From Hymenobacter busanensis (lineage in GTDB: Bacteria > Bacteroidota > Bacteroidia > Cytophagales > Hymenobacteraceae), in assembly GCF_008727865.1 (NCBI RefSeq), contig NZ_VTWU01000003.1, positions 62,001-126,000 on the forward strand: a DNA stretch of 64,000 nucleotides. Direction: 5' to 3'. Position numbers and translations under genes: made by a program. The notes beneath the pieces were generated by a model. That model saw only the letters and a program-made list of their open reading frames with translations, ran no database searches and was not told the origin of the DNA. Of this stretch, positions 42,996 to 51,959 are shown one piece after another. The first letter of the stretch is position 1. Each line of letters starts with the position of its first letter.

Positions 42996-43523
42996 ATGCT
43001 TTCCATTCGCCGCGCCACCGTGGCCGACCTTCCGGCCATCTTGGGCATTATCCGTCGGGTGGTGCCCGTGATGAACGCCGCCGGCAATTTTCAGTGGGAA
43101 GGCGACTACCCCAACGAGGCCGTGTTTCGGCAGGACATTGAGCGCAACCAGCTGTGGGTGGCCGAGCTGGAAGACGGCCAGCTGGCCGGCGTGGCCGCCC
43201 TCACCACCGACCAAGACCCCGAATACGCCCAGGCCGACTGGGACGCCACCGCGCCGGCCGTCGTTACGCACCGCCTCGCCGTCGACCCCGCCGCGCAGGG
43301 CCGGGGCGTGGCAGCCGCGCTGCTGCAGCAGGCCGAAGTGCTGGCCCGCGAGTGGAATCTGCATTTGCTGCGCGTGGATACCAACTCCGAAAACCAAGCC
43401 ACGCAACGCCTTTTCCCGAAGCTCGGCTACCGGTTTGCGGGCGAAATCGGGCTGGGGTTTCGACCGGGGCTGCGGTTCTTCTGCTACGAAAAGCAGCTGC
43501 CGCTCGAGCCGACAACATCTTAG
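42996..43523 (+). CDS. GNAT family N-acetyltransferase
   Basis: A 175-residue acetyltransferase: MLSIRRATVADLPAILGIIR at the N terminus, THRLAVDPAAQGRGVAAALLQQAEV as the acetyl-CoA loop (V-x-P-x-x-Q-G-x-G), and LLRVDTNSENQATQRLFPKLGYRFAG for the C-terminal half. Substrate unknown. A second frame is open across this gene but carries no known domain. It lies between an intergenic palindrome and an old-yellow-enzyme gene on the same strand. Confidence 0.93.
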   Translation: MLSIRRATVADLPAILGIIRRVVPVMNAAGNFQWEGDYPNEAVFRQDIERNQLWVAELEDGQLAGVAALTTDQDPEYAQADWDATAPAVVTHRLAVDPAAQGRGVAAALLQQAEVLAREWNLHLLRVDTNSENQATQRLFPKLGYRFAGEIGLGFRPGLRFFCYEKQLPLEPTTS

Positions 43524-43680
43524 CACGTTCTGCCGGGGCCGCAACAGTCCTCGGCCGCCTGAGCAGGTAACATCCCGGATGGTCTGGCCGTTGGGCAAGG
43601 GGCAGCGGCGACGAACGGACAAAACCCAGGCGCCGGGGCTGCTGTTTGCCACTGTCACGCCGCATTTTCCATTCGATTCT

Positions 43681-44754
43681 ATGTCCGTCAGCCTGTTCTC
43701 GCCGCTCACCCTGCGCGGCATCACCCTGAAAAACCGCATTGCCGTGTCGCCGATGTGCGAATACAGCAGCGTCGACGGCTTTGCCAACGATTGGCACCTG
43801 GTGCATTTGGGCAGCCGGGCCGTGGGCGGGGCGGGCCTGGTGCTCACCGAAGCCGCGGCCGTGTCGCCGGAAGGCCGCATCACGCCCGACGATTTGGGCA
43901 TCTGGAAAGCCGAGCACGTACCGTTTTTGCAGCGCATCACGGCCTTCATCGAGGGGCAGGGCGCGGTAGCCGGCATTCAGCTGGCCCATGCGGGGCGCAA
44001 AGCCAGCCACGCCAGTCCTTGGAAAGGCGGCGCCGAAGTACCCGAAACCGCCGGCGGCTGGCGCACCGTGGCGCCCAGCGCCCTGCCCTTCACCGACGGC
44101 GAAACCCCACCCCTGGCCCTCGATGAAGCCGGAATACAGAAGGTAGTGGCCGATTTTCGGGCCGCGGCGGTGCGGTCGTTGGAAGCGGGTTTTCGGGTAA
44201 TTGAGCTGCACGCGGCCCACGGCTACCTGCTGCACGAGTTCCTCTCGCCGCTCAGCAACCAACGTACCGACGCCTACGGCGGCTCGTTCGAGAACCGCAT
44301 TCGGCTGCTGCTGGACGTAACCGACGCCACCCGCGCCGTGTGGCCCGAGCAGCACCCGCTGCTGGTGCGCATTTCGGCTACCGACTGGACCGAGGGCGGC
44401 TGGACCATCGACGACTCGGTGGCACTGGCAGCGGTGCTCAAAACCCGCGGCGTCGATTTGATTGACTGCTCCACCGGCGGCAACGTGCCCCGCGCCGCCA
44501 TTCCCGTCGGTCCGCTTTACCAGGTACCGTTTGCCGAGCGCGTGAAGCAGGAAACCGGCGTGCCGACCGGCGCCGTGGGTCTGATTACCACGCCCGCCGA
44601 AGCCGAAAGCATCATCGGCCAGGGACAGGCCGACCTCGTGCTGCTGGCCCGCGAGCTGCTGCGCGACCCGTATTTCCCGTTGCGCGCCGCCCACGAGTTG
44701 CACGCCGAGGTGCAATGGCCCGAGCAATACGTGCGCGCCAAGCCCCGGCAGTAG
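43681..44754 (+). CDS. namA: NADH:flavin oxidoreductase, YqjM-type old yellow enzyme
   Basis: A 357-residue FMN-containing ene-reductase of the thermophilic-like (YqjM) class. It has LFSPLTLRGITLKNRIAVSPMCEYSS (the Cys that tunes FMN), AGGAGLVLTEAAAV-like AVGGAGLVLTEAAAV, QLAHAGRKAS, the paired substrate His in IELHAAHGYLLHEFLSPLSN, the NRIRLLLDV segment, and GLITTPAEAE for FMN phosphate binding. It reduces activated C=C bonds with NAD(P)H; the physiological substrate is unknown, often linked to electrophile detoxification. The frame is open far upstream, but the conserved start is ATG 43681. Confidence 0.95.
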   Translation: MSVSLFSPLTLRGITLKNRIAVSPMCEYSSVDGFANDWHLVHLGSRAVGGAGLVLTEAAAVSPEGRITPDDLGIWKAEHVPFLQRITAFIEGQGAVAGIQLAHAGRKASHASPWKGGAEVPETAGGWRTVAPSALPFTDGETPPLALDEAGIQKVVADFRAAAVRSLEAGFRVIELHAAHGYLLHEFLSPLSNQRTDAYGGSFENRIRLLLDVTDATRAVWPEQHPLLVRISATDWTEGGWTIDDSVALAAVLKTRGVDLIDCSTGGNVPRAAIPVGPLYQVPFAERVKQETGVPTGAVGLITTPAEAESIIGQGQADLVLLARELLRDPYFPLRAAHELHAEVQWPEQYVRAKPRQ

Positions 44755-44823
44755 GCAACTCCTGCGGCCTGTGCCCGGTCACGGGCGCAGGTTGCGCAAG
44801 CCGGGTCGATGTCGACCCTGAGC

Positions 44824-45025
44824 AAAAACCATCGTCCGGAAGCCCGGAAGAACCTGCCGAGCCTCCGGACAATCGTGCGGAGGCCGGGTCGACGTCCACC
44901 CTGGCTCCGGACGATTGTCCGAAAGCCGGGTAGCATCTTCCGAGGCCCCGGACAATCGTCCGGATGCAGAGTCAGGATCCACCCTGCTTCCGGACAATCG
45001 TCCGGAAGCAGGGTGGACTCATTCG
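44824..45025. repeat. 41-42-bp tandem repeat array with internal palindromes
   Basis: About five units start at 44824, 44865, 44907, 44948 and 44990, with a worn copy before 44824. Each carries a version of CCGGACAATCGTCCGG, itself a 6-bp inverted repeat around AATC, then a GCCGGGTCGAC..CCACCCTG stretch. Period 41-42 bp and base substitutions indicate an old minisatellite. The array separates the convergent old-yellow-enzyme and pirin genes. Both strands are open across it, but no ORF looks genuine. Confidence 0.88.
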
Positions 45026-45032
45026 AATACGT

Positions 45033-45887
45033 CTACTCCTGCCAAGTGCCGAATTTGCCGGCCTGGTAATCCTGATAGGCCTGCCGGATTTCATCCTCGG
45101 AGTTCATCACGAACGGTCCATAGGCCACAATTGGCTCGTTGAACGGCTCGGCGTGGCCAAGCAGCAACAGGGCGTCGTCGAGGGCTTCGATGTGCAAGTC
45201 GTCGCCGTCGTGGTTGAACTCGGTGAGGTAATGGGCCTGGGTTTCCTGCCCGTTCACACGCAGGCGGCCCCGAATGGTGTAGAAGAAAATGCTGCGCGCG
45301 GCCGGAATGGAGAGGTTGAGCTGCCCGCCGGCCCGAAGGTCGATGGTGGCCAGCTGCATGTCGGTGAGGGGCTGCACGGCGCCGGGCGTGCCCTCCCAGG
45401 TGCCCGCCACGGCGTGGATGGTCACGCGGCCGTGGTCGGCGGAAACCTCCGGAATGTCGGCTTTCTGCAGGCCGATGTACTTCGGGGCTACCATCTTGTG
45501 CCGGGCGGGCAGGTTCACCCACAGCTGCAGAATCTCCAGCGGGCCGCCCTGCTCTTTGAACTTGTCGGACGAAATCTCGGAGTGAATCAGGCCGCTGCCG
45601 GCCGTCATCCACTGAATGCCGCCGGCCTCGATGACGCTCTGGTGCCCGCCGCTGTCCTGGTGCATGATGTCGCCGGCCACGATGAAGGTCACCGTTTCGA
45701 AGCCCCGGTGCGGGTGCGGGCCGAAGGGCAGGCCGCGGTTGTGGGGCCGGTACACCTGCGGGCCGTGGTGGTTGAGAAACAAAAACGGGTCGATGTGCTC
45801 CACGTTTTGGGTTGGCAGCGCCCGATAGGTGGTCAGGTCGGCAATGGGGGCGCTAACGGCGCGGTGCTGTTGCTTGATGGTGCGCAT
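45033..45887 (-). CDS. Pirin family protein
   Basis: A 284-residue bicupin. The N-terminal cupin has the iron site as GPHPHRGFETVTFIVAG and GSGLIHSE, preceded by IDPFLFLNHHGP. The C-terminal cupin contains IFFYTIRGRLRVNG and the pirin tail PFNEPIVAYGPFVMN. Pirins are Fe-containing, sometimes quercetinase enzymes or redox-linked regulators. Start ATG 45887 (MRTIKQQHRAVS) is preferred; an upstream in-frame start at 45932 adds 15 residues. It reads toward the tandem repeat array. Confidence 0.92.
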   Translation of the reverse strand: MRTIKQQHRAVSAPIADLTTYRALPTQNVEHIDPFLFLNHHGPQVYRPHNRGLPFGPHPHRGFETVTFIVAGDIMHQDSGGHQSVIEAGGIQWMTAGSGLIHSEISSDKFKEQGGPLEILQLWVNLPARHKMVAPKYIGLQKADIPEVSADHGRVTIHAVAGTWEGTPGAVQPLTDMQLATIDLRAGGQLNLSIPAARSIFFYTIRGRLRVNGQETQAHYLTEFNHDGDDLHIEALDDALLLLGHAEPFNEPIVAYGPFVMNSEDEIRQAYQDYQAGKFGTWQE

Positions 45888-46055
45888 GGGCAGTAGGGCA
45901 GGGGTGGGGCGCGGTAAGGCGTGGACAAGCAATACTGCCTGACCGGGCCGGATGTTTGCGCCCGGGCTCGGTGTCCGGCGAAATTCGAGGTTGCAGCCAA
46001 ACTTGTTCGGCGGAGTCTTTGAGCTTCCCAGCGAATTTTCCCCTTGACCGAGCGT

Positions 46056-48176
46056 ATGAACAAAACCTGCCTGCCGCGCACCGTACTGGCATTGTCGGGG
46101 CTGATGCTGGCCGGCTGTGCCGCCAGCAACACGGCCAGCACCTCATCGGCTACTACCCCAACTGTTACGGCTACGGCCCAGGCGGCCCCGGCGGCTGAAC
46201 CCGTGCTGAAAGGCATCGGCCTCGACCCCGCCGACATGAACCCCGCCGTGTCGCCGTGCGACGACTTCTACCATTTTTCGGGCGGCAACTGGCTCAAGAA
46301 CAACCCCGTGCCCAGCTACGCCACCCGTTGGGGCCCGCGCAACCTGCTCGGCGACCGGACGCAAACCCTGCTGCGCCAGATTCTGGAAGAAGCCGCCGCC
46401 AATACCAGCGCCCCCAAAGGCAGCAACCTGCAGAAAGTGGGCGACTACTACGCCTCGGCCATGGACACCGTGGCCATCGAAAAGGCTGGCATTGCGCTCC
46501 TCAAGCCCGAGCTGGACCGCATTGCGGCCGTGAAAGACCTGCGCGGGCTGCAGGACATCATTGCCCGCCAGAAGCTGCTGCAAACCGGCGCCTATTTCGG
46601 CGCTGGGGTAGATGTAGACGAGAAGCAGACCACCCAATACGCCGTGGGCCTCTACCAGGGCGGCCTCACCCTGCCCAACCGCGACTACTACTTCAAGCAG
46701 GACGCGCGCACCGAGAGCATCCGGGCGGCCTACCGGAAGTACCTCACCAACATGTTTGCCCTGCTGGGCGACAACGCGGCCACGGCCCAGAAAAACGCCG
46801 CCACCGTGGAGCGCCTCGAAACGCGCCTCGCCAAGGCGGCCCGCACGCCCGTGGAACTGCGCGACCCGCAGGCCAACTACAACAAGATGACGCTGGCCGA
46901 GGCGCAGAAAAAGTACCCTAACCTGAACCTGCCGCGCATCTTGGCCGATTTGCAGCTGGCCTCGGCCCAGGAGGTGATTGTGGGCCAGCCCGCATTTTTC
47001 GACGAGGTGAATGCCTTGCTGAAAGCCGAGCCCCTGGCCGATCAGAAAACCTACCTGCGCTGGCACCTGGTGCGCTCCACGGCCTCGGCCCTGCCCAAGG
47101 CGTTTGTCGACGAGTCGTTCCGCTTCTCGCAGGCGCTGGGCGGCACCAAGCAGCTGACCACCCGCTGGAAACGCATGCTGGCCTCCACCGACAACGCCCT
47201 GGGCGAAGCCTTCGGCCAGCTCTACGTCGACAAGGCGTTTTCGCCGGCGGCCAAGCAAAAGGCGCTGGACATGGTCAACAACATCAAGGCCTCGATGGCC
47301 GAGCACATCCAGACCAACACCTGGATGAGCGCGCCCACCAAGCAGGAAGCCCTGAAAAAGCTCAACGCCCTGCGCGTGAAAATCGGCTACCCCGATAAGT
47401 GGAAGGACTACTCGGCGCTGAACGTTTCGCGCGACTCGTACTTGAAAAATCTGCTGGCGGCCCGCGAGTGGGACTACCGGCAGGAGGTCAAGAAATTCGG
47501 CGGCCCCATCGACCGCAACGAGTGGGGCATGACGCCCTCCACCATCAACGCCTACTACAACCCGCCGATGAACGAAATCGTGTTTCCGGCCGGGTATCTG
47601 CAGCCCCCTTTCTTCGACCCCAACGCCGACGATGCCGTGAACTACGGTGCCATTGGCGGGGTGATGGGCCACGAAATGACCCACGGTTTCGACGACCAGG
47701 GCCGCCAATACGATGCCGAAGGCACCCTGCGCGACTGGTGGACCAAGGAAGACAACGACGAGTTCAACCGCCGCGCCGCTATTGTGGGCACGCAGTACTC
47801 GGCCTTCTCCCCGCTCGATTCGGTGTACGTGAACGGCAAGCTCACGATGGGCGAAAACCTGGCCGACTTCGCGGGCCTCACCATTGTGTACGGCGCCCTG
47901 CAGAAGCAGCTGCAGCAAAAATACGGCAACGGCCCGCGCCCCAAATACGACGGGTTTACGCCCGAGCAGCGCTTCTTCCTCTCGTGGGCCCAGCTACGCC
48001 GCTCCAACATTCGGCCCGAGGCCCTGCGCCAGCAAATCCTGACCGACCCTCACTCGCCCGACCAGTACCGCACCATCGGTCCGCTAATGAACATGCCCCA
48101 GTTCTACGAGGCCTTCGGCTGCCAGCCCGGCCAGAAAATGGTGCGCGCCGAAGCCGACCGCGCCAAAATCTGGTAA
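46056..48176 (+). CDS. M13 family zinc metallopeptidase, lipoprotein
   Basis: A 706-residue neprilysin-like oligopeptidase. The signal peptide ends in LAGC, so it is probably tethered to the outer membrane facing the periplasm or surface. The zinc site HEMTH is at about 539-543, with downstream Glu in GENLADFAGL and the substrate-binding NAYYNPPMNEIVFPAG before it. C-terminal ARG-binding-type RSNIRPEALRQQ and a terminal AKIW (in place of the usual CxxW) complete the fold. Length is normal. ATG 46056; a TTG at 46044 is less likely. Confidence 0.95.
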   Translation: MNKTCLPRTVLALSGLMLAGCAASNTASTSSATTPTVTATAQAAPAAEPVLKGIGLDPADMNPAVSPCDDFYHFSGGNWLKNNPVPSYATRWGPRNLLGDRTQTLLRQILEEAAANTSAPKGSNLQKVGDYYASAMDTVAIEKAGIALLKPELDRIAAVKDLRGLQDIIARQKLLQTGAYFGAGVDVDEKQTTQYAVGLYQGGLTLPNRDYYFKQDARTESIRAAYRKYLTNMFALLGDNAATAQKNAATVERLETRLAKAARTPVELRDPQANYNKMTLAEAQKKYPNLNLPRILADLQLASAQEVIVGQPAFFDEVNALLKAEPLADQKTYLRWHLVRSTASALPKAFVDESFRFSQALGGTKQLTTRWKRMLASTDNALGEAFGQLYVDKAFSPAAKQKALDMVNNIKASMAEHIQTNTWMSAPTKQEALKKLNALRVKIGYPDKWKDYSALNVSRDSYLKNLLAAREWDYRQEVKKFGGPIDRNEWGMTPSTINAYYNPPMNEIVFPAGYLQPPFFDPNADDAVNYGAIGGVMGHEMTHGFDDQGRQYDAEGTLRDWWTKEDNDEFNRRAAIVGTQYSAFSPLDSVYVNGKLTMGENLADFAGLTIVYGALQKQLQQKYGNGPRPKYDGFTPEQRFFLSWAQLRRSNIRPEALRQQILTDPHSPDQYRTIGPLMNMPQFYEAFGCQPGQKMVRAEADRAKIW

Positions 48177-48264
48177 AGCCGCTCTGCGCTATTTCAACAC
48201 ACAACAGGCCGCTCGACACCGTGTCGGGCGGCCTGTTTGGGTATTGGGTTTCCGAAAAGCAACC

Positions 48265-50004
48265 CTACGGCTGCGCGCGGCCCAAGCCGAAGAGCCAACC
48301 CAAGTAGCCCGGCAGCGTGCGGGCGGGTTTCTCGGCGGTGGGCTGCTGGGCCGGGCGGCGGGCTTTAGCACGGGCCGAGGCTTTGCGACTGGTGGCTTGC
48401 GTGGCGGGCTTGGCCTTTTGCGCGATTACCGCCGGCGCCACCGGCAGGCGGAACGCTACCGAGGGGCTGCCTTCCAGCGCGTACACCGGCAGGTGGTTGG
48501 TGGCCTCGCTCTGGTTGTAGGCCAGCACTTGGGCGTAGTACGTCTTGCCCGGCGTCAGGTGGCCGACGATGACGGTGCTGTCGGGGCCGGCTTCTACCAC
48601 AAAACTGCCGTGGCCGAGGGCCGCGCCGTAGCCGAACGTGCTGCTGGCGGCATACAGCTGGCCGTCGAGCGGGCGGGCCTGGGCGGGGCTGCCCTCGTGC
48701 ACGACCACCAGGTTATGGGTGCCGTTGCCGGGCGTCCAGGTCAGGCGGGCGGTGCCGTTGAGGGTGGGCTGGGCACGGAGTTGCGCGGGCTGGCGGTCGG
48801 GCGGGAGCAGGTCGAGCGTGGGCCAGTCGTTGGTGCTCTTGATGCAGTCCCAGCCCAGTTCTTCGAGGTCGTTCCAGAAGCGGTTGGGCGCAGGGCAGCC
48901 GTTGAGCAGAATGGCCCAGGTATAGCCTTCGTTGTTGGTGGCCACGCAGCTGGCCGTGCCGTCGAGGCTGCCCGTGTGCCAGCGCACCCGGCCCTTGTTC
49001 ACCATCCAGCCCTTGGCGTAGCGGCGGTTGTTGTCGGAGGGCTGGAGCATGGTGGCCACGCTGGCCGGCGTCAGCAGATCGGGGTGGGAGGGCGAGCCGT
49101 CGATGGCCAACAGGAGCCGCACCAAGTCGCGGGCCGAAAACACCCAGCCGCCGTGGGCGTTCATAGCTTCGAGGTTGCGGCCACCGTAGGGCATGGCTAC
49201 CTGCTTGCCGGTGCCGTAGCAGGAGGCATCGTGCTCGTTGCTGAAGTACTCGGCTTCGAAGGGCAGCTTGTTGGCCAGCAGGTTGCGGCCGAGGTGGGCT
49301 TCGTGCACGCCGCTAGGCGCCAGCACGTGCTGCTGCACCCATTGCTCGTAGGGCTGGTGCGTCACGCTTTCGAGCACCTTGCCCAGAATCAGGTAGCCGA
49401 TGTTGGAGTAAGCAAAGCGGCTGCCGGGGTCGAAATCGAGGCCTTTGGCGAGCAGAAAGCGCACCAGCGTGGAGTCGCCCACGGGGTTGGGGGCGTGCAG
49501 CGTTTCGGCCACGTGCAGCGGAAACTCAATGGGGTCGGAGCCGGGGAAGCCGTCGACACCGGCGTTGCGGTTCCAGCCGGCGGCGTGCTCCAGCAGCTGC
49601 TGCACCGTAATGTCGTAGATGCGCGCATCGGTTACCGCATCGGTATAGTAGGCGTTCTGTAAGTAGCCTTCGGGGCCGAATACCTTGTGGTCGAGGCTAA
49701 GGCGGCCGTCTTCCACCAGCTTCATGATGGCCACGGCCGTCACGGGTTTCGATACGCTGGCTACCCGCAGCTGGTGGGCCGGCTGCATGGGCTCGGTGCG
49801 GGTGAGGTCGGCGTAGCCAAAGCCGCGGGCATACACCAGCTTGCCATGCCGGCTGATGGCCACCGACGCGCCTGGGACCTTCCAACGCTGCATAAACTTC
49901 CCCACCAAGGCGTCGCACGCGGCCAGCTGCGGAACCGGAATGCCTGTTTGCGCCAGCGCCGGAACCGCCAGCAGGCCCCACAGCAGGACCAGTAATTTCT
50001 TCAC
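48265..50004 (-). CDS. Secreted serine hydrolase (class C beta-lactamase family) with FnIII-like tail
   Basis: About 579 residues from the GTG at 50004 (a TTG at 50031 is the alternative). A signal peptide (MKKLLVLLWGLLAVPALA) is followed by the penicillin-binding-like domain: nucleophile motif SVSK (about 83-86), YSN in RFAYSNIGYL, and HTG in RWHTGSLDG. A fibronectin-III-like module follows (about 405-505, TPGKTYYAQVLAYNQSE), then a basic Ala/Lys/Arg tail. Members hydrolyse beta-lactams, D-amino-acid peptides or esters; resistance should not be assumed. Confidence 0.88.
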   Translation of the reverse strand: MKKLLVLLWGLLAVPALAQTGIPVPQLAACDALVGKFMQRWKVPGASVAISRHGKLVYARGFGYADLTRTEPMQPAHQLRVASVSKPVTAVAIMKLVEDGRLSLDHKVFGPEGYLQNAYYTDAVTDARIYDITVQQLLEHAAGWNRNAGVDGFPGSDPIEFPLHVAETLHAPNPVGDSTLVRFLLAKGLDFDPGSRFAYSNIGYLILGKVLESVTHQPYEQWVQQHVLAPSGVHEAHLGRNLLANKLPFEAEYFSNEHDASCYGTGKQVAMPYGGRNLEAMNAHGGWVFSARDLVRLLLAIDGSPSHPDLLTPASVATMLQPSDNNRRYAKGWMVNKGRVRWHTGSLDGTASCVATNNEGYTWAILLNGCPAPNRFWNDLEELGWDCIKSTNDWPTLDLLPPDRQPAQLRAQPTLNGTARLTWTPGNGTHNLVVVHEGSPAQARPLDGQLYAASSTFGYGAALGHGSFVVEAGPDSTVIVGHLTPGKTYYAQVLAYNQSEATNHLPVYALEGSPSVAFRLPVAPAVIAQKAKPATQATSRKASARAKARRPAQQPTAEKPARTLPGYLGWLFGLGRAQP

Positions 50005-50031
50005 CAACCCAACAAAGCAAAAGACACGCAA

Positions 50032-50409
50032 AAACGGCCTGCAAGCGCCGTGGCAATACTTCGACTGTTACTCCAAGTTTATGTAGTTTTTTCGAGGAAA
50101 TGGTAAGCTGAAAAGAACAAAAAATTGGACGTTTTTGTGAAGTTTGAATAGTGTAAGGTGCGCTCCAGCAAGCAGTTATGCATCAACTGCCTCGCGTCTT
50201 CGCCTCCGCAGCAGCGTAGCGTAACCTAGCGTGAAGGCGTGTGCTATATGGCCCAGGTCCGTCAGCTGGTTTTAGCAGAACACCTTGCTCACCGCTCACG
50301 CTTTCACCGCTTCTTGCAGCGCCTGCCGTCCAAGCCGCAAGGCGTGCGGCCGTGAAGCCCGAATTTCTATCTTCGGCGCTCCATTTTTCCTCATTTCACT
50401 CCTTACTCT
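50032..50409. other. Gene-free intergenic region
   Basis: 378 bases between divergent genes. Only short open frames (13 codons or so) are seen. It is A/T-richer near 50080-50160. Near-consensus -7 elements occur on both sides (TATCTTCG near 50375 for the + gene; TAAACTTG on the minus strand near 50080) but none is convincing. Confidence 0.6.
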
Positions 50410-51384
50410 ATGTTGCGTAACGCTTGCTCTTTAACGCGTTCTTACACCCACCTGTGCCTGCTGATTCTGCTGATGCTGACCGCGCAGCCGCTGCTGGCCC
50501 AGCGCAAAGCCACCGCGCTGGCCAACGGCACGTCCACGCTGGTTACCACCGACGGCGTGAAGCTGTATGCCCGCGTGGCCGGCACCGGTTTGCCCTGCCT
50601 GTTCGTGCACGGCGGCCCCGGCTCCGGCAGCTACGGCCTGGAGGCGCTGGGCGGCAAGGCCCTCGAAGACAAGCTGCAGATGGTGTACCTCGACCAGCGC
50701 GGCAGCGGCCGCTCCGCCTCAGACCCCAAGCAGAACTACAGCCTCGACCGCATGATCCAGGACCTGGAAGAAGTGCGCGAGCAACTGCACGTCGACAAAT
50801 GGGTGGTCATGTCGCACTCGTTCGGCGGCATCATTGCTACGGCCTACGCCCAAAAGCACCCCGAGCACGTGCAGGCTATGGTGCTGGTCAACAGCATTCT
50901 GAACCTGCCGGGCACCATGGAAAGCACTGCCGCCTACGGCTACTCCCTGCTGCCCGAAGCCGGCCGCCCGCCCCTCGACCCGGCCGCGCCGCTGCCCCAG
51001 CGCTGGGGCATGGTCATGAGCCTGCTGGGCCAGCAAAAGCTCATGGGCAAGCTCATGTACGTAACCGACACCGCCGCCGCCCGGGCCAGCAAAGTGGTGC
51101 GCAGCATGCCCCTGAACCAGGACTTCGCCTCGGCCGTGTACCAGCAGAAAGTGCCCGAGTACCTCGGCGACTTCACGCCGGCTTCGGCCAAGCTTACCAT
51201 GCCCGTGCTGGTACTCACCGGCCGCGAAGATTACGTAACCGGCCCCGAACACTACAAAACGTTCCGCTTTCCCAACCAGCAGGCCGTGGTGTTGCCCGGC
51301 AAGCACTATCCCTTCCTCGAAAACCCGAAGGAGTTCAACCAAGCCGTAGCCGGCTTCGTGCGCAAGCTGCCGCGCAAAGCCTAA
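50410..51384 (+). CDS. Secreted alpha/beta hydrolase (proline iminopeptidase-like, S33)
   Basis: A 324-residue protein with a signal peptide (cleavage near PLLAQ). The S33-type core has the oxyanion HGGPGSG (about 69-75), YLDQRGSGRS, the nucleophile elbow SHSFGG with Ser in the elbow near 137, Asp in TGREDYVTG and His in PGKHYPFLE. All catalytic residues are present, unlike the protein at 38884. Related enzymes release N-terminal proline or hydrolyse esters; the N-terminal export signal points to a periplasmic role. A perfect 17-bp terminator follows. Confidence 0.9.
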   Translation: MLRNACSLTRSYTHLCLLILLMLTAQPLLAQRKATALANGTSTLVTTDGVKLYARVAGTGLPCLFVHGGPGSGSYGLEALGGKALEDKLQMVYLDQRGSGRSASDPKQNYSLDRMIQDLEEVREQLHVDKWVVMSHSFGGIIATAYAQKHPEHVQAMVLVNSILNLPGTMESTAAYGYSLLPEAGRPPLDPAAPLPQRWGMVMSLLGQQKLMGKLMYVTDTAAARASKVVRSMPLNQDFASAVYQQKVPEYLGDFTPASAKLTMPVLVLTGREDYVTGPEHYKTFRFPNQQAVVLPGKHYPFLENPKEFNQAVAGFVRKLPRKA

Positions 51385-51399
51385 GCACCACACGCGCCC

Positions 51400-51445
51400 A
51401 ACGCCAACGCGGCGCGTTCCAGTCGGAGCGCGCCGCGTTGGCGTT
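51400..51445 (+). terminator. Terminator of the S33-type hydrolase gene
   Basis: A perfect 17-bp stem (51400-51416 with 51429-51445) and 12-base loop, followed by a short T-run. It also lies just past the stop of the convergent VapA-like gene. Confidence 0.85.
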
Positions 51446-51482
51446 TGTTTTCGGGGGAGAAGAAGGGCGAAGGACTAGGAAT

Positions 51483-51938
51483 TTACTGCCAGCTGCCGGT
51501 GCCGCCGCCAATGCCGTTGACGGTGGACACACTACCGGAGTGGAAGCTGCCGAGCAGGTTGCTGAAACGGTCGAAGAAATTGATGTTGGTGTACTCTTCC
51601 GCTACGTTGAACTGGATACTCGTGGTGTCGCGGTAGAGCCGGTCCAAATCGGAGGTGTACACGGCCCCGTACAGGGCCCCGGCGCCTGGCGACGACAGCG
51701 CACCGCCTTTGCCGTTGAAGGTCTTGCCCCCGTCGATGTACACTTGAAACTGCATGTAGAAGGCCAGGCTCACCACGTTGCCTTTGGCCGGATAGTGCTT
51801 GGTGGTCGTCAGAATGGTGTGCACGGCCGCATTGAGGTCCTCGGGCTCCAGCACTCCTTCCATGGCCGCGCGGAAGTCTTCAGCTACCTGCTCTTTGTTG
51901 ATCGAGGACGAACGAGCCATAGTTAACAAGGTACTCAT
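51483..51938 (-). CDS. VapA/VapB-family (Rhodococcus equi virulence-associated) homologue
   Basis: A 151-residue protein whose C-terminal 100 residues carry the Vap beta-barrel motifs I know: NVVSLAFYMQFQVYIDGG, FNGKGGALSSPGAGALYG, VYTSDLDRLYRDT, YTNINFFDRFSNLLGSFHSG and the terminal GIGGGTGSW. In Rhodococcus equi, VapA is secreted and alters host endolysosomes. Here there is no N-terminal signal peptide, so the protein may be cytoplasmic or use another route. ATG 51938 is likely; 51920 is possible. It is flanked by an A/T-rich patch (51960-52200) and an exporter gene. Family assignment is by motif from memory. Confidence 0.82.
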   Translation of the reverse strand: MSTLLTMARSSSINKEQVAEDFRAAMEGVLEPEDLNAAVHTILTTTKHYPAKGNVVSLAFYMQFQVYIDGGKTFNGKGGALSSPGAGALYGAVYTSDLDRLYRDTTSIQFNVAEEYTNINFFDRFSNLLGSFHSGSVSTVNGIGGGTGSWQ

Positions 51939-51959
51939 GGGCTGAGAGGGTAGAGGGCG

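Noticed and set aside
43138-43680. Fusion of a GNAT-frame extension with old yellow enzyme
   Set aside because: The in-frame extension lies across the GNAT gene in a different frame and has no domain; the enzyme starts normally at 43681.
44824-45025. CRISPR array or attachment-site cluster
   Set aside because: No unique spacers, no integrase or cas gene; pattern fits a minisatellite.
46143-47918. 591-codon open frame antisense to the M13 peptidase gene
   Set aside because: The peptidase on the other strand has complete HEMTH and ENLAD motifs; the antisense product is a GC-bias shadow.
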